From NCBI GenBank assembly GCA_934434925.1, contig CAKSAC010000023.1, forward strand, positions 1-17,018: 17,018 nt of DNA, in the 5' to 3' direction. Source of the DNA: an uncultured Eubacteriales bacterium. Its GTDB lineage: Bacteria; Bacillota; Clostridia; Oscillospirales; CAG-272. Made by a program: the position numbers and the translations under genes. Below, piece after piece: positions 7,888 to 13,856 of this stretch. Position 1 is the first letter of the stretch. Every line of letters begins with the position of its first letter. Below the pieces are notes generated by a model. The model ran no database searches. It was not told the origin of the DNA and saw nothing but the letters and a program-made list of their open reading frames with translations.

Positions 7888-9984
7888 TCATTTCACGCTG
7901 AACAGAATATCCCCATAGGTAGGGAAGGGCCAATAGCTCTTAGCCGTCAGCAGTTCTGCCCGGTCGCAGGGAATACGCAATTCGCTCATTTTCGGCAATA
8001 TCGTATCCCGCACAAGCGCCGACTCTTCAAGAATATCTTCAGCCCCCTGCAAGGCGAGAACGGCATTCTCCAGCTCGCCCGTCTTCTCGGCGATTGCGTC
8101 TGTCAGCACGGAGAGCTTCTGCACAAGGTCTGTTTCATAACTGCACGCAAGCTCCGGGAAAAGCGCTTTTTTCTCGGTGGCCTGCCTGGCCAGATCCGCC
8201 GTAAAACGCGTAATCGCAGGCGCGATCCGCTTATGTACCATGTTAATCATGGTGTTAGCTTCGATGATCACGCTTTTGCAATAGTTTTCCAGCATTATAT
8301 CGCGGCGGGACTTCATTTCATCCGCGGAAAAGACACCGAGAGACGTGAGCATCTTCACGTTTTTCTCATCCAACAGATGCGGCATACAGTCAGCCGTTGT
8401 ACGATAATTCAGAAGCTTGCGCTTTTCCGTCGCTTCCGTAATCCACGCACCGTCATACCCGTTGCCGTTGAAGATGATGCGCTTATGATCCTTGATCGTC
8501 TTTTTGATCATTTCACGCAGCGCCGTTTCAAAATCATCGGCTTTCTCCAAACGATCCGCATAGATACGCAGACTTTCGGCGACGGCGCTGTTGAGCATGA
8601 TGTTCGCGCAGGCGATGCTGTTGGAAGAACCGAGCATGCGGAATTCAAACTTATTGCCTGTGAACGCAAAGGGAGACGTGCGGTTGCGGTCAGTCGTATC
8701 CCGGTTGAATTTGGGCAAAACGTCCGTGCCGAGCTTCATCTGCATCTTTTTCACCCCTTGATACGGCGTTTCGGTCTCGATGGCTTCCAGCACGGCGGTC
8801 AGCTCATCGCCCAGAAAAATGGAGATAACCGCGGGAGGTGCTTCGTTGGCACCGAGGCGATGATCGTTTCCCGCAGTGGCAACCGAAATACGCAACAAAT
8901 CCTGATAATCGTCTACCGCTTTGATAACGGCGCACAGAAACAGCAAAAATTGCGCATTTTCATAAGGCGTGTCGCCGGGGGAGAGCAGATTTTGCCCCTC
9001 ATCCGTGGCGATCGACCAGTTGTTATGCTTGCCACTGCCGTTAACGCCGGCAAAAGGTTTTTCATGCAACAGGCACACAAGCCCGTGTCTGGCCGCCACT
9101 TTCTGCATGATTTCCATCGTCAGCTGGTTGTGATCGGTTGCTACGTTGGTCGTGGTATAAATGGGTGCCAGCTCATGTTGAGCAGGAGCGACCTCATTGT
9201 GCTCTGTTTTTGCCAGGATGCCGAGCTTCCACAGCTCGTCGTTCAGGTCTTTCATAAAAGCCTCGACGCCGGGCTTAATGACACCGAAGTAGTGATCGTC
9301 CAGTTCCTGTCCTTTGGGAGGCTTCGCGCCGAAGAGCGTCCTTCCTGTGAAGCGCAGGTCGGGTCTTGCTTCGTACATCTCCTTTGAAATCAAGAAATAT
9401 TCCTGTTCGGGGCCGACAGAAGAAACGACGCGCCCGGCGGTTTGATTGCCGAACAGCCGCAGAATACGAAGCGCCTGCTTGTTCAGCGCCTCCATAGAGC
9501 GCAGAAGCGGCGTCTTCTTATCCAACGCATGTCCGCCGTAGGAACAGAAAGCGGTCGGAATACAAAGGGTCTTTCCTTTTATGAATGCATAGGAAGTGGG
9601 GTCCCATGCCGTGTAACCCCGGGCCTCAAAGGTTGTACGCAGGCCACCGGACGGAAACGAGGAAGCGTCCGGTTCCCCCTTGATGAGTTCCTTACCGGAA
9701 AACTCCAGGATGATGCCTCCGTCCGGCGAGGGCGTGATGAAGCTGTCGTGTTTTTCTGCGGTGATACCGGTCAGCGGCTGGAACCAATGGGTAAAATGCG
9801 TGGCACCCTTCGATACTGCCCAGTTCTTCATAGCCTCCGCCACTGCATTGGCGACAGTGATATCCAGTTCTTTTCCTTCATCGATGGTCTTGCGAAGGGA
9901 AGCATACACGTCTGCCGCGAGATTGGCCCGCATGACGCGGTCATCAAAAACCATGCTGCCGAAATAATCCGATACGATACTCAT
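7888..9984 (-). CDS. glnN: Glutamine synthetase type III
   Basis: ATP-dependent synthesis of glutamine from glutamate and ammonia. The product is 698 residues, the size of the large GSIII family, not the ~440 of GSI. Family signatures are present: FGSMVFDD near the start, GATHFTHWFQPLTG, then KHDSFI, SSFPSGGLR and ARGYTAWDP. Catalytic blocks follow: GPEQEYFL (metal ligands Glu193 and Glu195), EHNEVAPAQHELAPIY, GSGKHNNWS (His320), DLLRISVATAGNDHRLGANEAPPA, and NRTSPFAFTGNKFEFRMLGSS. The reading frame continues 49 codons upstream, but the ATG at 9984 is chosen: AAGGAG sits 7 bases before it, the family N-terminus begins here, and the upstream codons lie in a structured leader. It is first in an operon with asnB, guaA and pyrG, and its leader carries an attenuator and ANTAR-type hairpins. 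A second, unrelated glutamine synthetase is encoded on the other strand at 13857-15068. Confidence 0.97.
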   Translation of the reverse strand: MSIVSDYFGSMVFDDRVMRANLAADVYASLRKTIDEGKELDITVANAVAEAMKNWAVSKGATHFTHWFQPLTGITAEKHDSFITPSPDGGIILEFSGKELIKGEPDASSFPSGGLRTTFEARGYTAWDPTSYAFIKGKTLCIPTAFCSYGGHALDKKTPLLRSMEALNKQALRILRLFGNQTAGRVVSSVGPEQEYFLISKEMYEARPDLRFTGRTLFGAKPPKGQELDDHYFGVIKPGVEAFMKDLNDELWKLGILAKTEHNEVAPAQHELAPIYTTTNVATDHNQLTMEIMQKVAARHGLVCLLHEKPFAGVNGSGKHNNWSIATDEGQNLLSPGDTPYENAQFLLFLCAVIKAVDDYQDLLRISVATAGNDHRLGANEAPPAVISIFLGDELTAVLEAIETETPYQGVKKMQMKLGTDVLPKFNRDTTDRNRTSPFAFTGNKFEFRMLGSSNSIACANIMLNSAVAESLRIYADRLEKADDFETALREMIKKTIKDHKRIIFNGNGYDGAWITEATEKRKLLNYRTTADCMPHLLDEKNVKMLTSLGVFSADEMKSRRDIMLENYCKSVIIEANTMINMVHKRIAPAITRFTADLARQATEKKALFPELACSYETDLVQKLSVLTDAIAEKTGELENAVLALQGAEDILEESALVRDTILPKMSELRIPCDRAELLTAKSYWPFPTYGDILFSVK

Positions 9985-10005
9985 TTTCAGTCTCCTTTTC
10001 TGATC

Positions 10006-10074
10006 AAAAATACGGAAAGGCAAAGACTCCTTTCGTGTGAACACAAAAGACGCCTTTGCCTTTTTCATCCGTAT
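10006..10074 (-). terminator. Intrinsic terminator (attenuator) in the glnN leader
   Basis: On the minus strand, ATACGG and AAAGGCAAAG (with a 5-base bulge between them) pair with CTTTGCCTTT and CCGTAT. Inside, TCTTTTGTG pairs with CACGAAAGGA around a TTCA loop. Five T residues follow immediately (10010-10006). It ends about 20 bases before the glnN ATG and cannot be the end of any gene, so it fits a leader attenuator that would abort transcription before the whole operon unless disrupted. Forming it consumes the HP2 hairpin at 10045-10064. Confidence 0.85.
10045..10064 (-). promoter_or_regulatory. ANTAR-type hairpin HP2, glnN leader
   Basis: Minus strand AAAAGGC-AAAGGC-GTCTTTT: a 7-bp stem (one G-U pair) with a six-base loop that has A at position 1 and G at position 4, the recognition rule known for ANTAR proteins such as EutV and NasR. 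Its 5' arm and loop are the same bases that form the 5' arm of the terminator, so the two folds exclude each other. The assignment is inferred from the pattern; the sequence shows the complementarity. Confidence 0.72.
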
Positions 10075-10133
10075 GCAGTTCGCTTTATTCTTCTTCCAAA
10101 AAGGAAAAAGAGCGACTTTGAATTGAATCAATC

Positions 10134-10151
10134 AAAGACGCCCTTGCCTTT
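10134..10151 (-). promoter_or_regulatory. ANTAR-type hairpin HP1, glnN leader
   Basis: Minus strand AAAGGC-AAGGGC-GTCTTT: a 6-bp stem (one G-U pair) and a hexaloop again with A1 and G4. It starts only a few bases after the expected transcription start and lies about 70 bases 5' of HP2. Between them are a CTTTGA/TCAAAG hairpin and a CTTTTTCC/GGAAGAAG hairpin. Two hexaloop hairpins, the second overlapping a terminator, is the known ANTAR antitermination layout. Confidence 0.7.
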
Positions 10152-10160
10152 ACATATGCG

Positions 10161-10189
10161 ATTATACACGATCTGATCGCCCTTGTCAA
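10161..10189 (-). promoter_or_regulatory. Sigma-70 promoter of the glnN-asnB-guaA-pyrG operon
   Basis: Minus strand -35 TTGACA (10189-10184) and -10 TATAAT (10166-10161) with a 17-base spacer, a perfect consensus. The predicted start is near 10153-10155, giving a leader of about 170 bases. The spacer contains an inverted repeat, CGATC-A-GATCG, a possible operator. Confidence 0.92.
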
Positions 10190-10201
10190 CCCCTTATTTG
10201 C

Positions 10202-10248
10202 AAGATTCGAAAAAAATTTTGCGGACGAAAGGGAAAAGTAAAGATTCG
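10202..10248. repeat. Direct repeat AAGATTCG between the divergent promoters
   Basis: AAGATTCG occurs at 10202-10209 and again at 10241-10248, between the two -35 boxes, in an A/T-rich stretch (AAAAAAATTTT). It could be a paired binding site or chance; an 8-base match alone is weak. Confidence 0.3.
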
Positions 10249-10251
10249 GGC

Positions 10252-10280
10252 TTGACAAAACGCAACAGATCGGCTATAAT
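10252..10280 (+). promoter_or_regulatory. Sigma-70 promoter of the glutamate synthase-glnA-ANTAR operon
   Basis: -35 TTGACA (10252-10257) and -10 TATAAT (10275-10280), spacer 17 bases, again perfect consensus. The predicted start is near 10287, giving a leader of almost 90 bases. The spacer shares CAGATCG at exactly the same register as the divergent glnN promoter. Confidence 0.92.
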
Positions 10281-10288
10281 ACATGCAA

Positions 10289-10306
10289 ATGAGCAAAGGC
10301 GTTCAT
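10289..10306 (+). promoter_or_regulatory. ANTAR-type hairpin, glutamate synthase leader
   Basis: ATGAGC-AAAGGC-GTTCAT: a 6-bp stem (one G-U pair) with hexaloop AAAGGC, identical to the loop of glnN HP2. It begins at about the second or third transcribed base. The AAAGGCGTTCAT part also pairs with ATGAGCGCTTTT of the downstream terminator, so hairpin and terminator are alternatives. I find no second hairpin here with the A1/G4 loop; the next one (GTACAG-CGGAA-CTGTGC, 10311-10327) has a five-base loop. Confidence 0.65.
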
Positions 10307-10344
10307 GATCGTACAGCGGAACTGTGCGGCAATGAGCGCTTTTT
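10295..10344 (+). terminator. Intrinsic-terminator-like attenuator, glutamate synthase leader
   Basis: AAAGGCGTTCAT (10295-10306) pairs over 12 positions (two wobbles) with ATGAGCGCTTTT (10332-10343). It encloses a second stem, GTACAG/CTGTGC, and ends in a run of five T residues. It lies between the promoter and the first gene, so it would act as an attenuator. The U-run is short, so the strength is uncertain. Confidence 0.65.
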
Positions 10345-10374
10345 CATTTATTAATTTGAAAGGGGTTGATCAGG

Positions 10375-11469
10375 GTGAAGAAAGAAGGCCAGGTTCGCAT
10401 CCCGTCCGGATGCGCGATTGCGGCGGTCATTTCAAAAGAAGGAAACAAAATGACCGGAGAAACCGTTACAAACGCCATGAAACCCATGCATGAAAGAAGC
10501 AATGGACTTGGCGGAGGGTTTGCAGGATACGGAATCTATCCGGAGTGCAAAGAGTTTTACGCGCTTCATCTTTTTTTCGACAGTCGCGATACAAGGAAAA
10601 AATGCGAAGCGTATCTGAAGGAATATTTTGAAATCGTCCGCTCCGAGCGTATTCCGACGCGCAAAATTCCGGCAATCACGGACGAGCCGATCATCTGGAG
10701 ATTTTTTGTATCCCCGTTAAAATCCATGCTTGCCGCGTTTCAGCTTGATGAAAAAGAATTTGTGGCGCGCGCCGTCATGAAAATCAATGCCGGCATGCAG
10801 GGAGCTTACGTTTTTTCCAGCGGGAAAAACATGGGTACTTTCAAGGCGGTCGGCTTTCCGGAAGATGTGGGCTTCTTTTATAAACTGGATGAGTATGAAG
10901 GGTATTCCTGGACCGCTCACGGCCGATATCCCACGAACACCCCCGGTTGGTGGGGCGGCGCGCATCCGTTCTCCCTTCTTGATTATTCCGTCGTACATAA
11001 CGGCGAAATTTCCTCTTACGATGCCAACCGTCGGTTTATTGAAATGTTCGGCTATACGTGTACGTTACAGACCGATACGGAAGTGATTACGTATATATTG
11101 GATTATCTCGTCCGCAACCGGGGATTGACGCTTCCGGAGGCGGCCAATGTGATTGCCGCGCCTTTTTGGAGCGAGATCGAGAAGGAACAGGACGCGAAAG
11201 AACGCCAAAGGCATACATATCTCCGCACGGTTTTCCCGAGTTTGCTTATAACGGGTCCGTTCTCCGTGGTCCTTGGATTTACCGGCGGTATAATGGCGCT
11301 TAACGACCGCTTGAAGCTTCGTTCCATGGTTGTGGGCGAGAAAAAAGACAAAGTTTTTATTGCCAGTGAAGAGGCCGCCATCCGAACCATGGAACCGGAT
11401 GCAGAACATATTATGTCTCCGGAGGGCGGAGAGCCGGTCATTGTTACGGTGAAAGAGGGTGTTTATTGA
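10375..11469 (+). CDS. Glutamate synthase glutaminase subunit (class II glutamine amidotransferase)
   Basis: Stand-alone counterpart of the N-terminal glutaminase domain of GltB; it would release ammonia from glutamine for the synthase subunit. Class II motifs are in order: IPSGCAIAAVIS with the likely Ntn nucleophile Cys13, SNGLGGGFAGYGIYPE, GRYPTNTPG (183-191), HNGEISSY (208-215) and TDTEVITY. Because Cys13 is not residue 2, activity needs removal of a 12-residue leader, as occurs in some family members. The GTG at 10375 is chosen because AAAGGGG ends 9 bases before it; the TTG at 10366 abuts that ribosome binding site and is unlikely. The product is 364 residues. The stop TGA overlaps the ATG of the next gene by one base, indicating translational coupling. 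First gene of the operon, behind the attenuated leader. Confidence 0.92.
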   Translation: MKKEGQVRIPSGCAIAAVISKEGNKMTGETVTNAMKPMHERSNGLGGGFAGYGIYPECKEFYALHLFFDSRDTRKKCEAYLKEYFEIVRSERIPTRKIPAITDEPIIWRFFVSPLKSMLAAFQLDEKEFVARAVMKINAGMQGAYVFSSGKNMGTFKAVGFPEDVGFFYKLDEYEGYSWTAHGRYPTNTPGWWGGAHPFSLLDYSVVHNGEISSYDANRRFIEMFGYTCTLQTDTEVITYILDYLVRNRGLTLPEAANVIAAPFWSEIEKEQDAKERQRHTYLRTVFPSLLITGPFSVVLGFTGGIMALNDRLKLRSMVVGEKKDKVFIASEEAAIRTMEPDAEHIMSPEGGEPVIVTVKEGVY

Positions 11470-12974
11470 TGGGCGCGGATTTTATTTATCCGGAATTTGA
11501 GGTAATCCGCAACGAATCGCGTTGCACAGCCTGCCGAATATGCGAGAAACAGTGCGCAAACGGGGTGCATACATTCAGCGATGAGCGCGGCATGATGATG
11601 AGCGATGAATCGAGATGCGTTCATTGTCAGCGTTGCGTATCGCTATGTCCTGCAAGGGCATTGAAGATTGTCAAAAGTCCATCGCCCTTCCGCGAGAATG
11701 CGAATTGGCAGGACGATACAATCCGGGAGATTTATAAGCAGGCGGGGAGCGGCGGCGTTCTGCTATCCTCTATGGGAAATCCAAAGCCGTTCCCTGTCTA
11801 TTGGGACAAAATCCTTCTCAACGCTTCTCAAGTGACAAATCCGCCCATTGATCCGCTCCGTGAGCCGATGGAGACGCGTGTTTCGCTTGGGAAAAAACCG
11901 GACCGGATCAGGCGGGATACGGAAGGGAATATCCTCTGCGATCTTTCGCCGCAGATCACTCTTTCGGTGCCGGTCATGTTTTCGGCGATGAGCTACGGGT
12001 CGATCAGCTATAATGCGCACGCTTCGCTGGCCCGCGCCGCGACAGAGCTCGGCATTCTCTATAATACAGGCGAAGGCGGCCTGCATGAGGATTTCTACCG
12101 TTACGGGCGGAACACAATCGTGCAGGTCGCGAGCGGGCGATTCGGCGTTCACGAAAAGTATCTGGAAGCAGGGGCCGCAATAGAAATCAAGATGGGGCAA
12201 GGGGCAAAGCCGGGCATCGGCGGACATTTGCCCGGTGCCAAAATCGTGGGAGACGTATCCGAAACCCGTATGATTCCGGAGGGATCGGATGCCATTTCGC
12301 CCGCCCCGCACCATGACATTTATTCCATCGAAGACCTGCGGCAGCTTGTGTTTTCTCTGAAAGAAGCCACCCGATACACAAAGCCCGTGATCGTAAAAGT
12401 CGCAGCGGTTCATAACATTGCCGCCATTGCCAGCGGAATCGCACGCAGCGGCGCGGATATCATTGCAATCGACGGTTTTCGCGGCGGCACAGGGGCCGCT
12501 CCTACGCGAATCCGTGACAACGTGGGGATTCCGATCGAGCTGGCGCTTGCCGCTGTGGATCAGAGATTGCGCGACGAGGGGATCCGCAATAATGTTTCGC
12601 TTGTCGCCGGCGGTTCGATACGGAGCGCAGCAGACGTGGTCAAAGCGATTGCCCTCGGCGCGGACGCTTGTTATATTGCTACGGCGGCTCTTTTGGCGCT
12701 GGGATGTCATCTTTGCCGGACGTGTCAAACGGGGAAGTGCAACTGGGGGATCGCCACGCAACGCCCCGATCTTGTCAGACGACTGGACCCGGATATCGGC
12801 AGCGCCCGCCTTGTGAATCTCATGACTGCATGGCGGCATGAAATCATGGAACTCATGGGCGGCATGGGAATCAATTCGATTGAAGCTCTTCGCGGGAACC
12901 GGCTCATGCTCCGGGGGATCGGCCTGAATGCAAAAGAACTTGAAATACTCGGCATCCTGCACGCGGGGGAATAA
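11469..12974 (+). CDS. Glutamate synthase FMN/Fe-S synthase subunit
   Basis: Archaeal-type equivalent of the central and FMN domains of GltB: 2-oxoglutarate plus ammonia, reduced to glutamate. The N-terminus carries two [4Fe-4S] ferredoxin motifs (Cys19/22/25/29 and Cys50/53/56/60, the latter CVHCQRCVSLCP). The FMN-binding barrel follows, with FSAMSYGSISYNAH, NTGEGG, KMGQGAKPGIGGHLPG, SPAPHHDIYSIEDL, IAIDGFRGGTGAAP and VAGGSIRSAADV. Near the C-terminus, Cys413-x5-Cys419-x4-Cys424 matches the [3Fe-4S] spacing of GltB. The start is the ATG at 11469 (501 residues), which overlaps the previous stop; GAGGG lies about 10 bases upstream. The built-in ferredoxin domain and the absence of a GltD-type NAD(P)H subunit suggest that ferredoxin, or a partner encoded elsewhere, supplies electrons. 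Confidence 0.96.
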   Translation: MGADFIYPEFEVIRNESRCTACRICEKQCANGVHTFSDERGMMMSDESRCVHCQRCVSLCPARALKIVKSPSPFRENANWQDDTIREIYKQAGSGGVLLSSMGNPKPFPVYWDKILLNASQVTNPPIDPLREPMETRVSLGKKPDRIRRDTEGNILCDLSPQITLSVPVMFSAMSYGSISYNAHASLARAATELGILYNTGEGGLHEDFYRYGRNTIVQVASGRFGVHEKYLEAGAAIEIKMGQGAKPGIGGHLPGAKIVGDVSETRMIPEGSDAISPAPHHDIYSIEDLRQLVFSLKEATRYTKPVIVKVAAVHNIAAIASGIARSGADIIAIDGFRGGTGAAPTRIRDNVGIPIELALAAVDQRLRDEGIRNNVSLVAGGSIRSAADVVKAIALGADACYIATAALLALGCHLCRTCQTGKCNWGIATQRPDLVRRLDPDIGSARLVNLMTAWRHEIMELMGGMGINSIEALRGNRLMLRGIGLNAKELEILGILHAGE

Positions 12975-13055
12975 ATGAGAGGGAATAAACCCGTGCGCGC
13001 ATATGTCAACAAAGGCGTTTCCTCGGTTGTTCTTTATGAAATTGTAAAAAAATGA
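12975..13055 (+). CDS. Possible 26-residue small ORF between synthase subunits
   Basis: An ATG directly follows the TAA of the synthase subunit gene and opens a 26-codon frame (starts MRGNKPVRAY, ends LYEIVKK, stop TGA). A GGGGGA run lies 4 bases before it, a weak ribosome binding site. The frame has no recognisable homology. It may be chance, a leader peptide, or a regulator of the next gene, which starts 60 bases later. It includes a further CAAAGGCG element. Confidence 0.25.
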   Translation: MRGNKPVRAYVNKGVSSVVLYEIVKK

Positions 13056-13115
13056 TACGGCAGTGGTTTTTTTCTGCGGAAATGCGTAGAAAAATGTAAG
13101 GAGGTGTGATATAAT

Positions 13116-13838
13116 ATGATACGGATTCATGCAGTCGGTCTGGATCACAGAGCCATCAACGAAGCCATCAGGGGTGCGGCCGGCCCGTGCAGAATCGATT
13201 TCTGTTGCGGCCAGCGTTTTATTGCGGCCGGAATGGCAGACAAAGAGATTACAATCCATGGCGTTCCGGGAAATGCGCTGGGCGCTTATCTGAACGGCGG
13301 GAGGCTCACCGTGCTGGGAAATGCTCAGGATGCGGTCGGAGATACTATGAACGACGGCACGATCGTTATTGACGGGAACGCAGGCGATGCCGCGGGCTAT
13401 GCCATGCGCGGCGGCAGAATCTTCGTGCGGGGAAACGTCGGATACCGGGCGGGGATCCATATGAAGGCGTATCAGGACAAAATTCCTCTCATGGTGATCG
13501 GCGGCAGGGCCGGCAGTTTCCTCGGAGAGTACCAGGCCGGCGGCATTATCGTCGTTCTGAATCTCGAAAATCCGGAGGGAAAGTGCGTCGGTCTCTTTCC
13601 CTGCGCCGGAATGCACGGGGGAAAACTCTTTCTTCGTTCGTCCTGCAAAGACGTTTCCTTCCCAAAACAGGTTACCGCGCGCTCTGCAACGGAGGCGGAC
13701 AGACAGGAACTCAGGTCCTGTATTCAAGACTATTGTCAGTTTTTTGAATTGGATGCGGAGCGCATTCTTTCATCTGATTTCACAGTCGTGACCCCGGACA
13801 GCAAAAACCCTTACAGGCAAATGTATGTGGCGAATTAA
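13116..13838 (+). CDS. Glutamate synthase GXGXG (alpha) subunit
   Basis: Stand-alone version of the C-terminal beta-helix domain of GltB, which holds the glutaminase and synthase parts in place rather than catalysing. The 240 residues show the regular glycine ladder of the GXGXG family: GNALGAYLNGGRLTVLGNAQDAVG, then GDTMNDGTIVIDGNAGDAAGYAMRGGRIFVRGNVGYRAG, then GGRAGSFLGEYQAGGIIVVL. A conserved-looking tail (FFELDAERILSSDFTVVTP) follows. AAGGAGG (13098-13104) lies 11 bases before the ATG, slightly far. A 141-base gap separates it from the synthase gene, unlike the tight spacing elsewhere in this operon, and it lies 18 bases before glnA. Confidence 0.93.
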   Translation: MIRIHAVGLDHRAINEAIRGAAGPCRIDFCCGQRFIAAGMADKEITIHGVPGNALGAYLNGGRLTVLGNAQDAVGDTMNDGTIVIDGNAGDAAGYAMRGGRIFVRGNVGYRAGIHMKAYQDKIPLMVIGGRAGSFLGEYQAGGIIVVLNLENPEGKCVGLFPCAGMHGGKLFLRSSCKDVSFPKQVTARSATEADRQELRSCIQDYCQFFELDAERILSSDFTVVTPDSKNPYRQMYVAN

Positions 13839-13856
13839 AACCATCAGGAGGAAAAC

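Noticed and set aside
7855..9387. 510-codon plus-strand open frame
   Set aside because: It is antisense to the strongly supported glnN gene, and its translation has the low-complexity His/Arg/Phe look of an antisense frame with no known motif.
9985..10131. In-frame N-terminal extension of glnN
   Set aside because: The 49 extra codons lie in the leader with its terminator and hairpins; the AAGGAG and the family N-terminus both point to the ATG at 9984.
9985..10374. Glutamine riboswitch (glnA motif), T-box or guanidine/purine riboswitch in the leaders
   Set aside because: I could not find the conserved cores of these elements; the structures present fit paired hexaloop hairpins plus terminators better.
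13110..13115. TATAAT just before the GXGXG gene as a promoter -10 box
   Set aside because: It touches the ATG and has no -35 at the right distance; it lies in the spacer of a good ribosome binding site, so it is probably fortuitous.
11763..13727. 654-codon minus-strand open frame
   Set aside because: It lies opposite the glutamate synthase subunit genes and crosses the gap between them; rich in Arg/His/Pro, no motif, explained by the codon pattern of the real genes.
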